A stretch of 64,000 bases of DNA from Streptomyces sp. SLBN-31 (GCF_006715395.1 NZ_VFNC01000002.1:1-64000), one strand, 5' to 3'. Positions 35,633 to 45,200 are shown, numbered from the stretch's first letter. Program-made: numbers and translations. The notes: generated from the letters alone by a model not told the origin.

Positions 35633-36589
35633 TCACGCGCTGCGCGGCTTACGAGCGGCCGTTTTCTTCGCCGCCTTCTTGGCGGTGGTCGACTTCGAGG
35701 CGGTCTTCGTCGCCGTCTTCTTGGCGGGCGTCTTCTTCGCGGTCTTCTTGGCCGGGCTCTTCTTCGCCGTCGACAGGTCGTGGACGTCGGCGTCGCCCGT
35801 CTCGCCACGGGAGGTGCGCGCCTTTTGCACCGACTCCTGCAAGGCGGCCATCAGGTCCAGCACCTTCCCCGGCTGCTCTTCCGTCTCCGGGGCTTCGGGC
35901 AGCGGCTGGTCTCCCCGCTTCGCCTCGATCACCTTCGCCAGCGCCTCCGTGTAGGTGTCGTGGAACTCCTCATCGTCCAGGTCCTCGCGCGTCATCGTGT
36001 CCACCAGCGCCAGCGCACCCTTGATCTCGTCTTCGTCCACCTCCACCGGCGGCGGGACGATCTCGGCAGGATCACGGATCTCGTCCGGCCACCGCATCGC
36101 GTGCAGCACCAGCGCGTCCTCACGCACCCGCAGCAGCCCCAGACGCTCCCGCCCGGACCATGCGTACTTGGCGACCGCCACCTTGCTGGACCGGCCCAGT
36201 GCCTGCACCAGCAGCTTGTAGGGCTTGCCCGCCACCGTGCCATCCGGTGCCAGGTAGTAGCCCTCGCCGATCTGGATCGGGTCGATCGACTCCAGCGGCA
36301 CGAACGCGGCGATCTCGATCGCCTTCGCCGTGGGCAGCGGCAGGTTGCTCAGCTCCCGGTCACTGATCGGGACGACCTGGTCCTTCGCGAACTCGTAACC
36401 CTTGCCGATCTCCGCGCTCGAGACCTCACGGTCCTCCAGCTCACAGAACTTCCGCACCCGCACCCGCCCCATGTCCTCCAGGTGGTACTGGTGGAACTGG
36501 ATCGCATGATGCTCGGTCGCGGACGTGACGTGGATGGGCACGGTCACGAGACCGAAGCTGATCGCACCTGACCAGATCGTTCGGGGCAT
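35633..36589 (-). CDS. ku: Ku homologue, intact, DNA end-binding protein of bacterial NHEJ
   Basis: 318 aa from ATG 36589, preceded by GGAGGTGAGGT. The Ku core starts MPRTIWSGAISFGLVTVPIH and spans residues 1-250, with HAIQFHQYHLEDMGRVRVRK and FCELEDREVSSAEIGKGYEF. The C-terminal about 50 residues are a lysine/alanine/threonine tail of AKKT-type repeats resembling histone H1, as in long Streptomyces Ku proteins. Ku homodimers ring double-strand ends and recruit LigD. It is the only complete Ku among five loci here; the copies at 12930 and 50601 are close paralogues of it. A partial duplication of its start region lies upstream at 36751. Confidence 0.95.
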   Translation of the reverse strand: MPRTIWSGAISFGLVTVPIHVTSATEHHAIQFHQYHLEDMGRVRVRKFCELEDREVSSAEIGKGYEFAKDQVVPISDRELSNLPLPTAKAIEIAAFVPLESIDPIQIGEGYYLAPDGTVAGKPYKLLVQALGRSSKVAVAKYAWSGRERLGLLRVREDALVLHAMRWPDEIRDPAEIVPPPVEVDEDEIKGALALVDTMTREDLDDEEFHDTYTEALAKVIEAKRGDQPLPEAPETEEQPGKVLDLMAALQESVQKARTSRGETGDADVHDLSTAKKSPAKKTAKKTPAKKTATKTASKSTTAKKAAKKTAARKPRSA

Positions 36590-36818
36590 ACCTCACCTCC
36601 GCGACAAGCCCCGAGCAGGTCCAGCCTACGAGCGCCCCCTCCACCCCGCACGTGTGTGGACGTCACGGGCGGCACGCCGGCGCCGATACTGTCGCGGCCG
36701 TCTCATAGCCAGGTAGACCTGGCCGACCTGGGCGGTCGCCGTCGCTCTGAGACCAGATCGTTCGGGGCACGGCAGACAGCGTGTGAGCCCCGAGAAGGCC
36801 CAGCCTGCGAGTCCGCCC
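36570..36818. repeat. Partial duplication of the Ku 5' end
   Basis: gaccagatcgttcggggca occurs at 36570-36588 (the first codons of Ku) and again at 36751-36769. It is followed in both places by similar sequence containing agccccgag-aggtccagcct (second copy agccccgagaaggcccagcct). The second copy would restart the peptide VPRTIWS and then diverge, so it is a relic of a tandem Ku gene or leader. Confidence 0.75.
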
Positions 36819-36909
36819 AGAAAGGAACATATACGACAAAGGCTCTGAATAGGAGTTTCTTTCAGGGGCACACCGTCCAGGGAATGCCACCCCCCGAACG
36901 GAGCAGCCA

Positions 36910-37188
36910 ATGATCATCAAGAAGATGCACGACCTGGGCATCCGCAGCGAACACGCTTACACCGCAGCCATGGTCTCTATCGGCCTGTCCGTCCTCACCT
37001 GGGCAACCAGCCTCAAAGGCGAACCCGGCAGCCACGCCGACCTCGCCCGCGCCGACCGCTGGGGCATCTTCGTCGGCGAATGGGCACCCACGTTCTTCGG
37101 CCTCGGCGTCGCCCTGTCCCACTACGAGCAGCAGGACGGCACGCTGACCGCCACCGTGCACGAGCTGCGCGAACGGAAGGCCGGCTGA
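36910..37188 (+). CDS. Small membrane-associated hypothetical protein
   Basis: 92 aa from ATG 36910. It has MIIKKMHDLGIRSEHAYTAA, a hydrophobic segment (MVSIGLSVLTWATSL), then ADRWGIFVGEWAPTFFGLGV (a second hydrophobic stretch) and a polar helical tail. It is a frequent type of small gene in Streptomyces arms. Function unknown. The start is preceded by acggagcagcca. Confidence 0.75.
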   Translation: MIIKKMHDLGIRSEHAYTAAMVSIGLSVLTWATSLKGEPGSHADLARADRWGIFVGEWAPTFFGLGVALSHYEQQDGTLTATVHELRERKAG

Positions 37189-37459
37189 CCCGCACAAGCG
37201 CCCGCCGCGCCACGGGGCAGACACGAGCAACGGCCCCAGCCGCCCGCTCCGAAGAGCAGACGACGGGGCCCACGCACGTGTTGATCAGAGAAGGCACGAG
37301 ACCGAAGCAGCTGAGGCCGGCCGCCCCGTCATGGCGGGTGACCCGTAGATCCGCTCCAAGGACCGGGAGGTCCTCGACGTCCCCTGGCAGCCGCTTGCCG
37401 CTCAGGAGTCACTCGGGCGGCTGATCGCGAAGCAACCAACCTCACTGCGGACTGACGTT

Positions 37460-37741
37460 ATGTCATCTTTTGACCGGTCCGCCGTACTGACGGTAGGAGA
37501 AGTACAGGTCGCGGTCGAAGTCGAGCTCAGAGAACTTGCACCCGATGGCCCGGAATGGGGCGGCCTTCTGCGCGACGTGCCCAGGTGGCTCGCCGCCGCC
37601 ATGTGCCAGGGCGAGAACGCCCGGCTGCGCCTGCCCGGCGGCCAGGAGCGCACCGTGTATCCGGCCGGGATGCCCCGCACGGACGCCCACGAGCGCATGC
37701 TGGTGCCGTTCCTGGGTGAGGGCACACCACCAGCCGACTGA
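37460..37741 (+). CDS. Hypothetical protein, 93 aa
   Basis: The frame MSSFDRSAVLTVGEVQVAVE-VELRELAPDGPEWGG-LLRDVPRW begins at ATG 37460 and ends at 37741. It looks like a compact beta-rich protein (alternating hydrophobics, ENARLRLPGGQERTVYPAGM). No family recognised. It is transcribed in the same direction as the gene at 36910 but 270 bp away. Confidence 0.55.
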   Translation: MSSFDRSAVLTVGEVQVAVEVELRELAPDGPEWGGLLRDVPRWLAAAMCQGENARLRLPGGQERTVYPAGMPRTDAHERMLVPFLGEGTPPAD

Positions 37742-38305
37742 CGCCACCGACATGCCGCGCCAGCAAGGAAAAGCGGCGCCCATGCTGGACTGTCACCCTT
37801 GCAGCCAGGGGTGGATGGCTCCTTGTTTCTGATGCTGCGGAACTCGAAGGCGCCGCCTGCTCTGGCCGAGCGCTCACGACCGTCTTGGCCGAGGAGGCCA
37901 CTGGCCGGCTTGGCCACGCCGGGGGAAGCGCGGCCAAGCCGGTCGGGCAAGGGCGGTCATCTGCGAAGAGACACCCGCCGGCCCAGGTAACGATGGACCG
38001 CCTGGAGCGCCCGGCCGTCGAGACTCCCGCGAACCCGGCGGTCCTCGCCTGCACTGCAGGCGAGTCCCTCGCAACGACGCCCGTGCCACTCCCTGGCGGC
38101 ATCCAGAGCCAGACGGCCGGTACTGATGAGATCGCCATGCGAGGCGCGAAGGCACCAGGGCAGAGCGGTCAAAAGATCATGAGTCGAGCTGTAGGGCGGT
38201 CAGTGCGGTCGTCCAGTCGGTGACGATGGCGTGCTGCGCGGCGGTGAGCGTGATCTGTCCGGCGCAGACCGTGCGGCATGAGTTGGTTGGGGCAATGCTG
38301 ATTGC
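37742..38305. other. 560-bp stretch, nothing recognised
   Basis: Open frames on both strands are overlapping and motif-free. Palindromic G+C-rich patches are present but not convincing as terminators. Confidence 0.4.
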
Positions 38306-38557
38306 ATGAGCGATCTCAAGTGGCAGGACGCCCGGTCAGTGCGCCTGAGTGGAGACCTGATCTCTATGACTGTCGAGGCTCGACCTACGGACCTCGTCAA
38401 CGAAGTCACCGGGGCCAAGGTCGCCTTTGACGGATCCTTCCTCCATATCCATCCGTCAGGAGACGCCCCGGTGACTGTAGTTCCAGCGGCGATGCTGAAG
38501 CGTGTGGTGTACGAGCGATCGACACCCTGGGCCGGGGTGGCCACCAGTAGCGGCTGA
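38306..38557 (+). CDS. Small hypothetical protein, 83 aa
   Basis: MSDLKWQDARSVRLSGDLIS followed by MTVEARPTDLVNEVTGAKVA and FDGSFLHIHPSGDAPVTVVP. Regular beta-strand-like alternation and moderate G+C support a real gene. Function unknown. Confidence 0.65.
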   Translation: MSDLKWQDARSVRLSGDLISMTVEARPTDLVNEVTGAKVAFDGSFLHIHPSGDAPVTVVPAAMLKRVVYERSTPWAGVATSSG

Positions 38558-38574
38558 ACTCAGAGCTACGTGTT

Positions 38575-38928
38575 CGGGGCCTGGCCAGCGGCTGTTTCGG
38601 CGCCGACCGGCTCGGGGCCGTCCCGCTGGGCATGCCGAGGAGTTCGTGCATCTCACGGACCCTGAATGTCTGGTCGGGGTGCTGGTTGAAGGCGTTCACG
38701 ATGGCCTGGTAGGCAGTGGTCGACTCGAGCGGATCGGCCTCGTCTCCGCCTCCGGTCGGCGCGAGTTCGGCGATGACCTTTCGGGTGGTGGCCACGATCC
38801 GCGAGGCGGGCCTCGGTCTCGGCGAGCACGGCGGTCAAGTCCTCGATCTGGCTGCGAAGTTCACCGGCCCGGGCCGTGGCTTTGTCGTGGCGGGCCTGGA
38901 GATCGGTCAGGAACTCGGTGATGTTCAC
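38575..38928 (-). pseudogene. Winged-helix-like hypothetical protein, frameshifted and C-truncated
   Basis: From GTG 38928 the frame reads VNITEFLTDLQARHDKATAR and AGELRSQIEDLTAVLAETEA, a coiled coil. After a shift near 38800 it reads VATTRKVIAELAPTGGGDEA and TAYQAIVNAFNQHPDQTFRV, then REMHELLGMPSG, a winged-helix-type domain. It breaks off where the recognition helix would follow. Such coiled-coil plus wHTH proteins are common small accessory genes in Streptomyces. Confidence 0.6.
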
Positions 38929-38934
38929 GCGGTC

Positions 38935-39778
38935 GCCCGGAGGGTGTCGCGCCAGGTGGGAGCGGGTGTGGTGAGGCGGCGGGTCATGTTCGCGGTGGAG
39001 GCCCAGTAGACGCGGGAGGCGGAGGTGTCGGGCCGGTGGTCGTACTCGCGCGCCAGACGCCGGTCCAGCATCAGCGTGCCGTTGACCTGCTCGACCACCC
39101 ACCGCTTCGGCTGCGGGACGAAGCCCTTGCCCTGATCGGCCGGGTTGCGGCGGACGACCTCGACGGTGATGTCCAACAAAGCGCCGTGGATGATGCTTCG
39201 TCCTTGAAGCCCTGGTCCACCAGGGCCTTCTCCAGACGCATCCCGCACCGTTCGGCCGCCTGGTCGAGCAGGGCGGTGCCGGCGGCGTTGTCATGGGCGG
39301 AGGCGGCCAGGACGACGACGCCGATGATCAGGCCCAGCACATCGACGACCAGTCCCCGCTTGCGCCCAGGGGTCCTCTTGTTCGCGTCCAGCCCCGTCGT
39401 GGTCTTCGGAACCCCCGCGGCCGCGCGCACGGACTGGGTGTCGATGATCACGAGGGACGGGTCCTCTAATCGGCGAGCCTTCTCCCGCACCTGGCAGCGC
39501 AGGAGCTCCTGGATCCGCTGGTCGAGCCCGTCCTGGCGCCACAGCGTGAAGTAGTAGAACACCGCCGCCCAGGCGGGCAGATCGTGCGGCAGGTAGCGCC
39601 ACTGACAGCCCGTCCGGTTCTGGTAGAAGATCGCGTTCACGACGTCCCGCAGATCACAGGTACCAGGGTCTCCCGTCGCCGAACGGCCCACCCGGTCCTA
39701 CTTCCAGGCCGTGATCATCGGCTCGATCAATGGCCATCGCTCGTCCGACAAGTCGCTCGGATACGGTCTTCGCTCCAT
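38935..39778 (-). mobile_element. IS5-family element, transposase inactivated
   Basis: The transposase starts at ATG 39778 (MERRPYPSDLSDERWPLIEP). A TAG stop near 39700 interrupts MITAWK-stop-DRVGRSATG where homologues have Gln. The frame continues with VVNAIFYQNRTGCQWRYLPH, SLVIIDTQSVRA (first catalytic Asp), KRTPGRKRGLVVDVLGLIIG and HDNAAG. A frameshift near 39180 leads to the C-terminus RWVVEQVNGTLMLDRRLARE-YDH (catalytic Glu region). A nonsense codon and a frameshift make it defective. Confidence 0.88.
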
Positions 39779-39903
39779 GCCCGCATCCCAGCATGATCAT
39801 GGCGAACGGCCGGCCTGTACGGCGATCAGTACCACGAACGAGCGATCACGAACCGAGGAAGATCGGACTCAACGCCCTCTGAGAGTGCCAGTTGGGGCAG
39901 CCC

Positions 39904-40320
39904 GTGTCCGACGAGCAGCTCGTCGCGATGCTCGTGGAGCGTGTCCGGTCGGAGGCTGCAGTTGACCGGGCAGGGTGGGCTGCTACAGCAGCTGCCGAAG
40001 CGGGTGCTGGAGTCCGCCATGGAGGACGAGATCACCGATCACGTCGGCTATGACAAGCACGACGTGGCCGGCAGGAACAGCGGCAGCAGCCGTAACGGCA
40101 GCCAGGCCAAGACTGTGCTGACCGACGTCGGGCCGGTCGAGGTGAAGGTGCCCCGCGACACCGCGGGCACCTTCGAGCCGCCGATTGTCCGCAAGCGGCA
40201 GCGCCGTCTGACCGGTGTGGACGAGATGGTGCTTTCCCTGTCCGCGAAGGGCCTCACGCACGGGGAGATATCGGCTCATCTGGCCGAGGTGTACGGGGCG
40301 GAGGTGTCCAAGCAGACATC
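39904..40320 (+). mobile_element. IS256-family (Mutator) transposase, N-terminal fragment
   Basis: The plus strand reads VSDEQLVAMLVERVRSEA. After a shift near 39958 it reads LQLTGQGGLLQQLPKRVLES, AMEDEITDHVGYDKHD, KTVLTDVGPVEVKVPRDTAG, LTGVDEMVLSLSAKGLTHGE and AEVYGAEVSKQT. These are hallmark IS256 N-terminal motifs. It stops at 40320, where a secF-like relic begins on the other strand, so the catalytic DDE domain is absent. Confidence 0.88.
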
Positions 40321-40435
40321 TTGCGGACGCGGCGGCCGAGTTCCCGGATCCGGTCGAAGACGACGACGGAGTCGTTGACGGTCAGCAGCGCGGCCAGGAA
40401 GACGCCGTCGATTCTGTCGCGTGTTCGATCAGGCG
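40321..40435 (-). pseudogene. SecF-like relic
   Basis: About 35 residues on the minus strand, RIDGVFLAALLTVNDSVVVF then DRIRELGRR, match the conserved VNDTVVVFDRIRE segment of SecF/SecD-type export proteins. The surrounding membrane domains are missing on both sides. Confidence 0.6.
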
Positions 40436-41127
40436 ACCGGCTCCAACCGGACACAGCACCGGCCGGGGCTGGGCGACAGACAGGCTGCGTACCCGCACTC
40501 GCCCAGTCCGTGAAGGACACCGCGCAGCAGATGCAGGTTCATGCCGCAGACCGTCTGCGTGTACTCACGGGCCAGGGAGTGGAAGGGACAGTTGCCGAGC
40601 ACGATGGCGCCTTCTCCGTGCCGCGGCTCGAACCCGTAGCGCTCCAGCAGATCGAAAAGACTTGCCCTGCCCGGCTCGCCCAACACCCTGCCGAGCTCTT
40701 CGGCCCTGCGGTGCAGCACCTCCTGCACCGGCGCACCGGTTGAGCCGGATTCCTCCACCGACTGTGCCAGGAGCCGCCCGGCGAGCTCGTAACGCCGGTC
40801 CGGCAGGCTGACCGCGATCTGTTTCGCCGAACGCCGGTACAGCTTGGCGGGCCGCCCCGCCCCCGGACCCGCCCGCCCGCTACGCCGCTCATAGACCACG
40901 TCGAGCAGGGACTCATCGGCCAGGCGGTCGAGATGGAACGCCGCGGTCTGCCGCGCCAAACCGAGCGCGGCGGCTGCCTCGTCCCGGCCGACCGGGTCCG
41001 GCTGGCGCACCACATGGTCGTACAGCCTCCTGCGCGTCGGCTCATCCAGAGCGGCGATGGCGGAGACATCGGCGTCGCGTACTTCGTTTGAGTCGTCCAC
41101 GAACACCAGTGTAAAACCGACAGCCAT
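40429..41127 (-). CDS. HTH regulator with Cys-rich C-terminal domain (ArsR/DeoR-like fold)
   Basis: 232 aa. The winged helix lies near residues 25-95 (ALDEPTRRRLYDHVVRQPDP, AAAALGLARQTAAFHLDRLA). The C-terminal domain has VLGNCPFHSLAREYTQTVC, then ECGYAACLSPSPGRCCVRL. Five to six cysteines plus His give a possible metal or Fe-S site, as in SufR-like regulators, although spacing differs from the SufR pattern I know. A truncated paralogue lies at 41636-42261. The gene is divergent from a DoxX-like gene at 41192, a likely target. Redox or metal sensing is inference. Confidence 0.8.
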   Translation of the reverse strand: MAVGFTLVFVDDSNEVRDADVSAIAALDEPTRRRLYDHVVRQPDPVGRDEAAAALGLARQTAAFHLDRLADESLLDVVYERRSGRAGPGAGRPAKLYRRSAKQIAVSLPDRRYELAGRLLAQSVEESGSTGAPVQEVLHRRAEELGRVLGEPGRASLFDLLERYGFEPRHGEGAIVLGNCPFHSLAREYTQTVCGMNLHLLRGVLHGLGECGYAACLSPSPGRCCVRLEPVA

Positions 41128-41191
41128 TGACTAAAGAAGGGATCGGAGATTCTATAAGTAATGAAGTTCGTCGATAGAAAGAGAGGTCGCG

Positions 41192-41632
41192 ATGTCCTCC
41201 GCAACCACAAGCCCCACATCCGCTGCCGCCCCGCAGCGTGCGCTTTTCACTGATCCCGGCTACCAGGCGTTCGTCATCCTGCGTACCGCCTTCACGGTGG
41301 CGCCGATCGTGTTCGGGCTGGACAAGTTCGCCAACCTGCTCGTGGACTGGCCCGCCTACCTCGCGCCGTGGATCAACGGCCTTGTTCCCGGCAGTGCCCA
41401 GGCGACCATGTACGCCGTGGGCGCGATCGAGATCGTGGCAGGCATCGCCGTGGCCCTCGCTCCCCGCTTCGGAGCCTGGCTGGTGGCCGGCTGGCTGGCT
41501 GGCTGGCATCATCGTCAACCTCCTGACCATCCCCGACTACTACGACATCGCACTGCGCGACTTCGGCCTCCTCCTCGCCGCTGTCGCACTCGCACGCCTC
41601 GCCGAGCGCTACCACGGCAAGCGGCAGCACTG
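41192..41632 (+). pseudogene. DoxX-like membrane protein, broken by a GGCT repeat expansion
   Basis: ATG 41192. [40 protein letters not shown] and [20 protein letters not shown] show the four-helix DoxX-type fold. At 41489-41504 four GGCT units throw the frame off. With one unit fewer the protein continues [32 protein letters not shown] to the stop at 41632. DoxX relatives take part in thiol redox and quinone metabolism. It is divergent from the Cys-rich regulator. Confidence 0.8.
41489..41504 (+). repeat. Tetranucleotide repeat (GGCT)4 at the DoxX frameshift
   Basis: Four perfect GGCT units followed by GGC. Removal of one unit restores the reading frame of the DoxX-like gene, so slippage at this tract is the simplest cause. 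Confidence 0.85.
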
Positions 41633-41635
41633 ATC

Positions 41636-42261
41636 ATGGACAAGCTCGTCGCCGCCGGCCTGCTGCGCTCCCGCTACGACAGCCCGGACGGCATCCGCCG
41701 GATCGGCCGCAAGCCCACGGTCTACGAACCGGCTGACACCGACATCCGCATCAGCATCCCGGAGCGCCGCCCCGACGTGCTCGCGGAGATCCTCCTCGAC
41801 GCGGTCCCCGACCAGCAGCCGGATCAGGACGCACAGTTGGCCGCACTGCGCTCGGCCCGCCGCCGCGGCGAGGACCTCGGCGCCGCGACGCGCGCCCGCA
41901 GCCGTCCCGGCCGCCTGGGACCAGAGCGTTCCGTCACCCTCGCTGAGACCGTGCTGGAACAGCACGGCTTCGAACCCGACCGCCAGGCCTCGACCGAACT
42001 GCGGCTGCTCAACTGCCCCTTCCATCCCCTCGCCGCCCGCTCGCCCGAGCTGGTGTGCGCGATCACCACGCCTTCCTCGGCGGATTCCTCACCGGAGTGC
42101 AGGCGGCCGGGATCGACGCCGTCCTCGCACCGCACCCGGGACGATGCTGCGTCCAGCCGCGTGCCGCATCAGGCGCCCGCGGCACGCCGAGCCCCACCAT
42201 CGGCGCCGGAGGAAACGAGCCCGGCGCCATGGCACCGCAGGATCCGGACAGCGCGCCCTGA
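41636..42261 (+). pseudogene. Second Cys-rich HTH regulator, HTH missing, frameshifted
   Basis: The frame from ATG 41636 reads [60 protein letters not shown] and [18 protein letters not shown]. After a shift near 42055 it reads [20 protein letters not shown] and HPGRCCV. It matches the regulator at 40429-41127 from the end of its HTH onward. The DNA-binding helices are absent. It follows the DoxX-like gene by 3 bp. Confidence 0.75.
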
Positions 42262-42295
42262 ACGCAATCGCGTGAGGCGACGCAAGGAGAAGATC

Positions 42296-43411
42296 ATGAA
42301 TGAGAACCTGGACCGGCTGACCGCCCAGGGCGTGGCGATCTGGCTCGATGATCTGAGCCGGGAACGGCTTGCCGGCGGGGGACTCGCCGACCTGGTGCGC
42401 GAGCACCGGGTGGTCGGCATCACCAGCAACCCGACGATCTTCGCCAAGGCGATCCGTTCCGGTGACCGCTACGACGAGCAGATCGGTGATCTGACCCGGC
42501 GCTGGGTGCGGGTGGAGGAGGCCGTGCGGTTGCTGACCGCATTCGACGTGCGCTGGGCCTGCGACGTGCTACGCCCGGTGTATGAGGCCAGTGACGGGAT
42601 GGACGGAAGGGTGTCCATTGAAGTGGATCCGCGCGTCGCCCACGACACCGCGGCGACGATTGCCGAGGCGCGCGCCCTGTGGTGGCTGGTGGACCGGCCG
42701 AACCTCTTCGTGAAGATCCCCGCCACCCAGAAGAGCCTGCAGGCGATCAGCACGGCGCTCGCGGAGGGCATCAGCATCAACGTGACACTGATCTTCTCCC
42801 TGGACCGCTACGACCAGGTGCTCCGGGCCTTCCTGGACGGCATGGCCCAGGCGCACGCAGCCGGACGTGATCTGGCATCCATCGCGTCGGTCGCCTCGTT
42901 CTTCGTCAGCCGGGTGGACACCGAGGTCGACAGCCGACTGGACAAGATCGGCACGCGCGAGGCCCGAGCCCTGCGCGGACAGGCCGCGATCGCCAACGCA
43001 CGCCTGGCCTACCAGCACTTTGAGCGGGCCGCTGCCTCCCAGCAGTGGCAGGCGCTGGCCGCGGCCGGCATGCGCCCGCAACGCCCGCTATGGGCCTCCA
43101 CCGGGGTGAAGGACCCCTCCTACGCCGACACCCGCTACGTCACCGAACTGGTGGCGCCCAGCGTGGTCAACACGATGCCGGAACAGACCCTGCGCGCGGT
43201 CGCCGACCACGGCCGTATCCAGGGCGACACCATCCACGGCACCTATCCGGCAGCCCGCCAGGTACTGGACGACCTCAAGGCCGTCGGCGTGTCCTACGAC
43301 GACGTGGTGCGAGCGCTGGAGGACGAGGGCATCGCCAAGTTCACGGCGTCCGGGACCGACCTGTTCAGGAACCTGGACACCGTGCTGAACACCAAGCGCG
43401 ACGCCGCCTGA
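42296..43411 (+). CDS. tal: Transaldolase
   Basis: 371 aa from ATG 42296 with AAGGAGAA upstream. Signatures include [35 protein letters not shown] (the TSNP motif), [15 protein letters not shown] (Schiff-base lysine in VKIPAT), [11 protein letters not shown] and [19 protein letters not shown]. It transfers a dihydroxyacetone unit between sedoheptulose-7-P and glyceraldehyde-3-P in the pentose phosphate pathway. Length is typical of the actinobacterial type. As tal is normally chromosomal with tkt/zwf, this solitary copy is probably an extra paralogue. Confidence 0.96.
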   Translation: MNENLDRLTAQGVAIWLDDLSRERLAGGGLADLVREHRVVGITSNPTIFAKAIRSGDRYDEQIGDLTRRWVRVEEAVRLLTAFDVRWACDVLRPVYEASDGMDGRVSIEVDPRVAHDTAATIAEARALWWLVDRPNLFVKIPATQKSLQAISTALAEGISINVTLIFSLDRYDQVLRAFLDGMAQAHAAGRDLASIASVASFFVSRVDTEVDSRLDKIGTREARALRGQAAIANARLAYQHFERAAASQQWQALAAAGMRPQRPLWASTGVKDPSYADTRYVTELVAPSVVNTMPEQTLRAVADHGRIQGDTIHGTYPAARQVLDDLKAVGVSYDDVVRALEDEGIAKFTASGTDLFRNLDTVLNTKRDAA

Positions 43412-43442
43412 TGACGCCGCGGACCCGAGCAAAGGAGCGGAC

Positions 43443-44693
43443 ATGGCCGCGCACACGGCATTGGTGATCGTCGGAGCCGGGCTGGCCGGCGCGAAAGCCG
43501 CGCAGACCCTTCGGGAGGAGGGCTTCAGCGGTCCGGTCGTCCTGCTCGGAGAGGAGAGCGAGCACCCCTACGAGCGGCCGCCGCTCTCGAAGGGCTACCT
43601 GCTGGGCAAGGACGAGCGGGACACGGTCTACGTTCACCCGCCCCAGTGGTACGCCGACCACGACGTCGACCTGCGCCTCGGTACTGCGGTCGCGGCGATC
43701 GACCCCGCCGCCCACGAGGTGGCCCTCGCCGACGGCAGCCGCCTCAGCTACGCGAAACTGCTGCTGACCACCGGTTCCTCACCGCGCCGCCTGCCGGTAC
43801 CCGGAGCCGACCTCGACGGCGTGCTCTACCTGCGCCGGCTCGACGACAGCGACCGGATCAAGGAAACCTTCGCGTCCGCGTCCCGGATCGCGGTGATCGG
43901 AGCGGGCTGGATCGGCCTGGAGACCGCAGCCGCCGCCCGCGCCGCCGGCGTCGACGTCACGGTGCTGGAGAGGGGGGAGTTGCCCCTGCTGCGTGTGCTG
44001 GGCCGCGAGGCCGCCCAGATCTTCGGCGACCTGCACACCGATCACGGAGTCGACCTGCGCTGCGGTGTCCAGGTGGCCGAGATCACCGGCGACGGTGGCC
44101 GGGCCGACGGCGTCCTGCTGACCGACGGGACTCGCATCGAGGCCGACGCGGTCGTCGTCGGCATCGGCATCACCCCCAACACCGGGCTTGCCGAAGCGGC
44201 CGGTCTTCAGATCGACAACGGCGTCCGCGTCGACGCCCACCTGCGCTCCTCCCACCCGGACATCTACGCCGCCGGCGACGTCGCCAACGCCGCCCACCCG
44301 CTGCTCGGAACACACATCCGCGTCGAGCACTGGGCCAACGCCCTGAACCAGCCCCAGACCGCCGCCAAGGCCATGCTGGGCCAGGACGTGTCCTACGACC
44401 GCGTGCCCTACTTCTTCACCGACCAGTACGACCTGGGCATGGAGTACACCGGCTACGTCGAGCCCGGCGGCTACGACCAGGTCGTCTTCCGCGGCCGTAG
44501 CGACACCCGCGAATTCATCGCGTTCTGGCTGTCCGAGGACCGGGTACTGGCCGGGATGAACGTCAACGTCTGGGACGTCACCGACCCGATCCGCGCCCTG
44601 GTGACCTCTGGCCGGGCCGTCGACACGACGAAGCTCGCCGACACGAAGGTGCCCCTGGCCGACCTTCTCAGCCAGGTGGACCGGGCCAGTTGA
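43443..44693 (+). CDS. Ferredoxin reductase-type FAD/NAD(P)H oxidoreductase
   Basis: 416 aa from ATG 43443 (rbs AAAGGAGCGG). The FAD site is LVIVGAGLAGAKAAQTLREE. HPYERPPLSKGYLLG is typical of putidaredoxin/rhodocoxin reductases. The NAD(P) site is IAVIGAGWIGLETAAAARAA. DIYAAGDVANA contacts FAD. A reductase C-terminal domain follows (FTDQYDLGMEYTGYVEPGGY). It passes electrons from NAD(P)H to a [2Fe-2S] ferredoxin serving P450s or dioxygenases. No such partner lies in the window. It begins 31 bp after transaldolase, so co-transcription is likely. Confidence 0.94.
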   Translation: MAAHTALVIVGAGLAGAKAAQTLREEGFSGPVVLLGEESEHPYERPPLSKGYLLGKDERDTVYVHPPQWYADHDVDLRLGTAVAAIDPAAHEVALADGSRLSYAKLLLTTGSSPRRLPVPGADLDGVLYLRRLDDSDRIKETFASASRIAVIGAGWIGLETAAAARAAGVDVTVLERGELPLLRVLGREAAQIFGDLHTDHGVDLRCGVQVAEITGDGGRADGVLLTDGTRIEADAVVVGIGITPNTGLAEAAGLQIDNGVRVDAHLRSSHPDIYAAGDVANAAHPLLGTHIRVEHWANALNQPQTAAKAMLGQDVSYDRVPYFFTDQYDLGMEYTGYVEPGGYDQVVFRGRSDTREFIAFWLSEDRVLAGMNVNVWDVTDPIRALVTSGRAVDTTKLADTKVPLADLLSQVDRAS

Positions 44694-44879
44694 CACCCGT
44701 GGACGTTTCAGATCAGACGGCGCAGTTGGCCGAGCGTCGCCGACAGAATCGTGAGCCGCCATGTGCCTGAGGCCGGATCCGGTGACACCGGGGAGCAGAG
44801 CTTCCGGCGGTGCAATCGGCGCGCTGTGCCTCGACGTCAGCCTCGGAGCAACTCGGCCAGAACCTCGGCTTCGCTGATC
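44694..44879. other. Short gap after the reductase
   Basis: No terminator-like dyad or gene stands out. Confidence 0.3.
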
Positions 44880-45130
44880 TCCGGCTGCTTGGTCGCGGTC
44901 AGGAGGGGCCTGCTCCACCTCGACTCCGCCCAGGTCGGCGTGGACCCCAACAGGCCGCGGGGGGTGTGCCGCACTCGCACGAGGGACAACCCGTGCGAGT
45001 GCGGGCCCAGGCCACCACCGCGGTCATCGAGTCCGGCCTCGCCGAGCGGATCGGCAGGCCGGCCGTCGAGGCGCTCAAGCAGGCCCTTGCGGCCGACTGG
45101 GGAGAGCCACCCGTCGTCCCCACCCGCTGA
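44880..45130 (+). pseudogene. MarR-type regulator tail, decayed
   Basis: HLDSAQVGVDP in one frame and ATTAVIESGLAERIGRPAVE-ALKQALAADWGEPPV in another look like the wing and C-terminal dimerisation helix of a MarR family protein. At least two shifts separate them. No DNA-binding helix remains intact. Confidence 0.45.
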
Positions 45131-45200
45131 TCGCGATCCCTCGACGATCTCGGCCATCGTGGGGTAACGGGCCGGCCGCCCGAGACCGCTCGAGTACTCG

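Noticed and set aside
41192..43411. A continuous 739-codon frame joining DoxX-like protein, regulator remnant and transaldolase
   Set aside because: The parts are separate families joined by the GGCT frameshift; transaldolase has its own ribosome-binding site and ATG at 42296.
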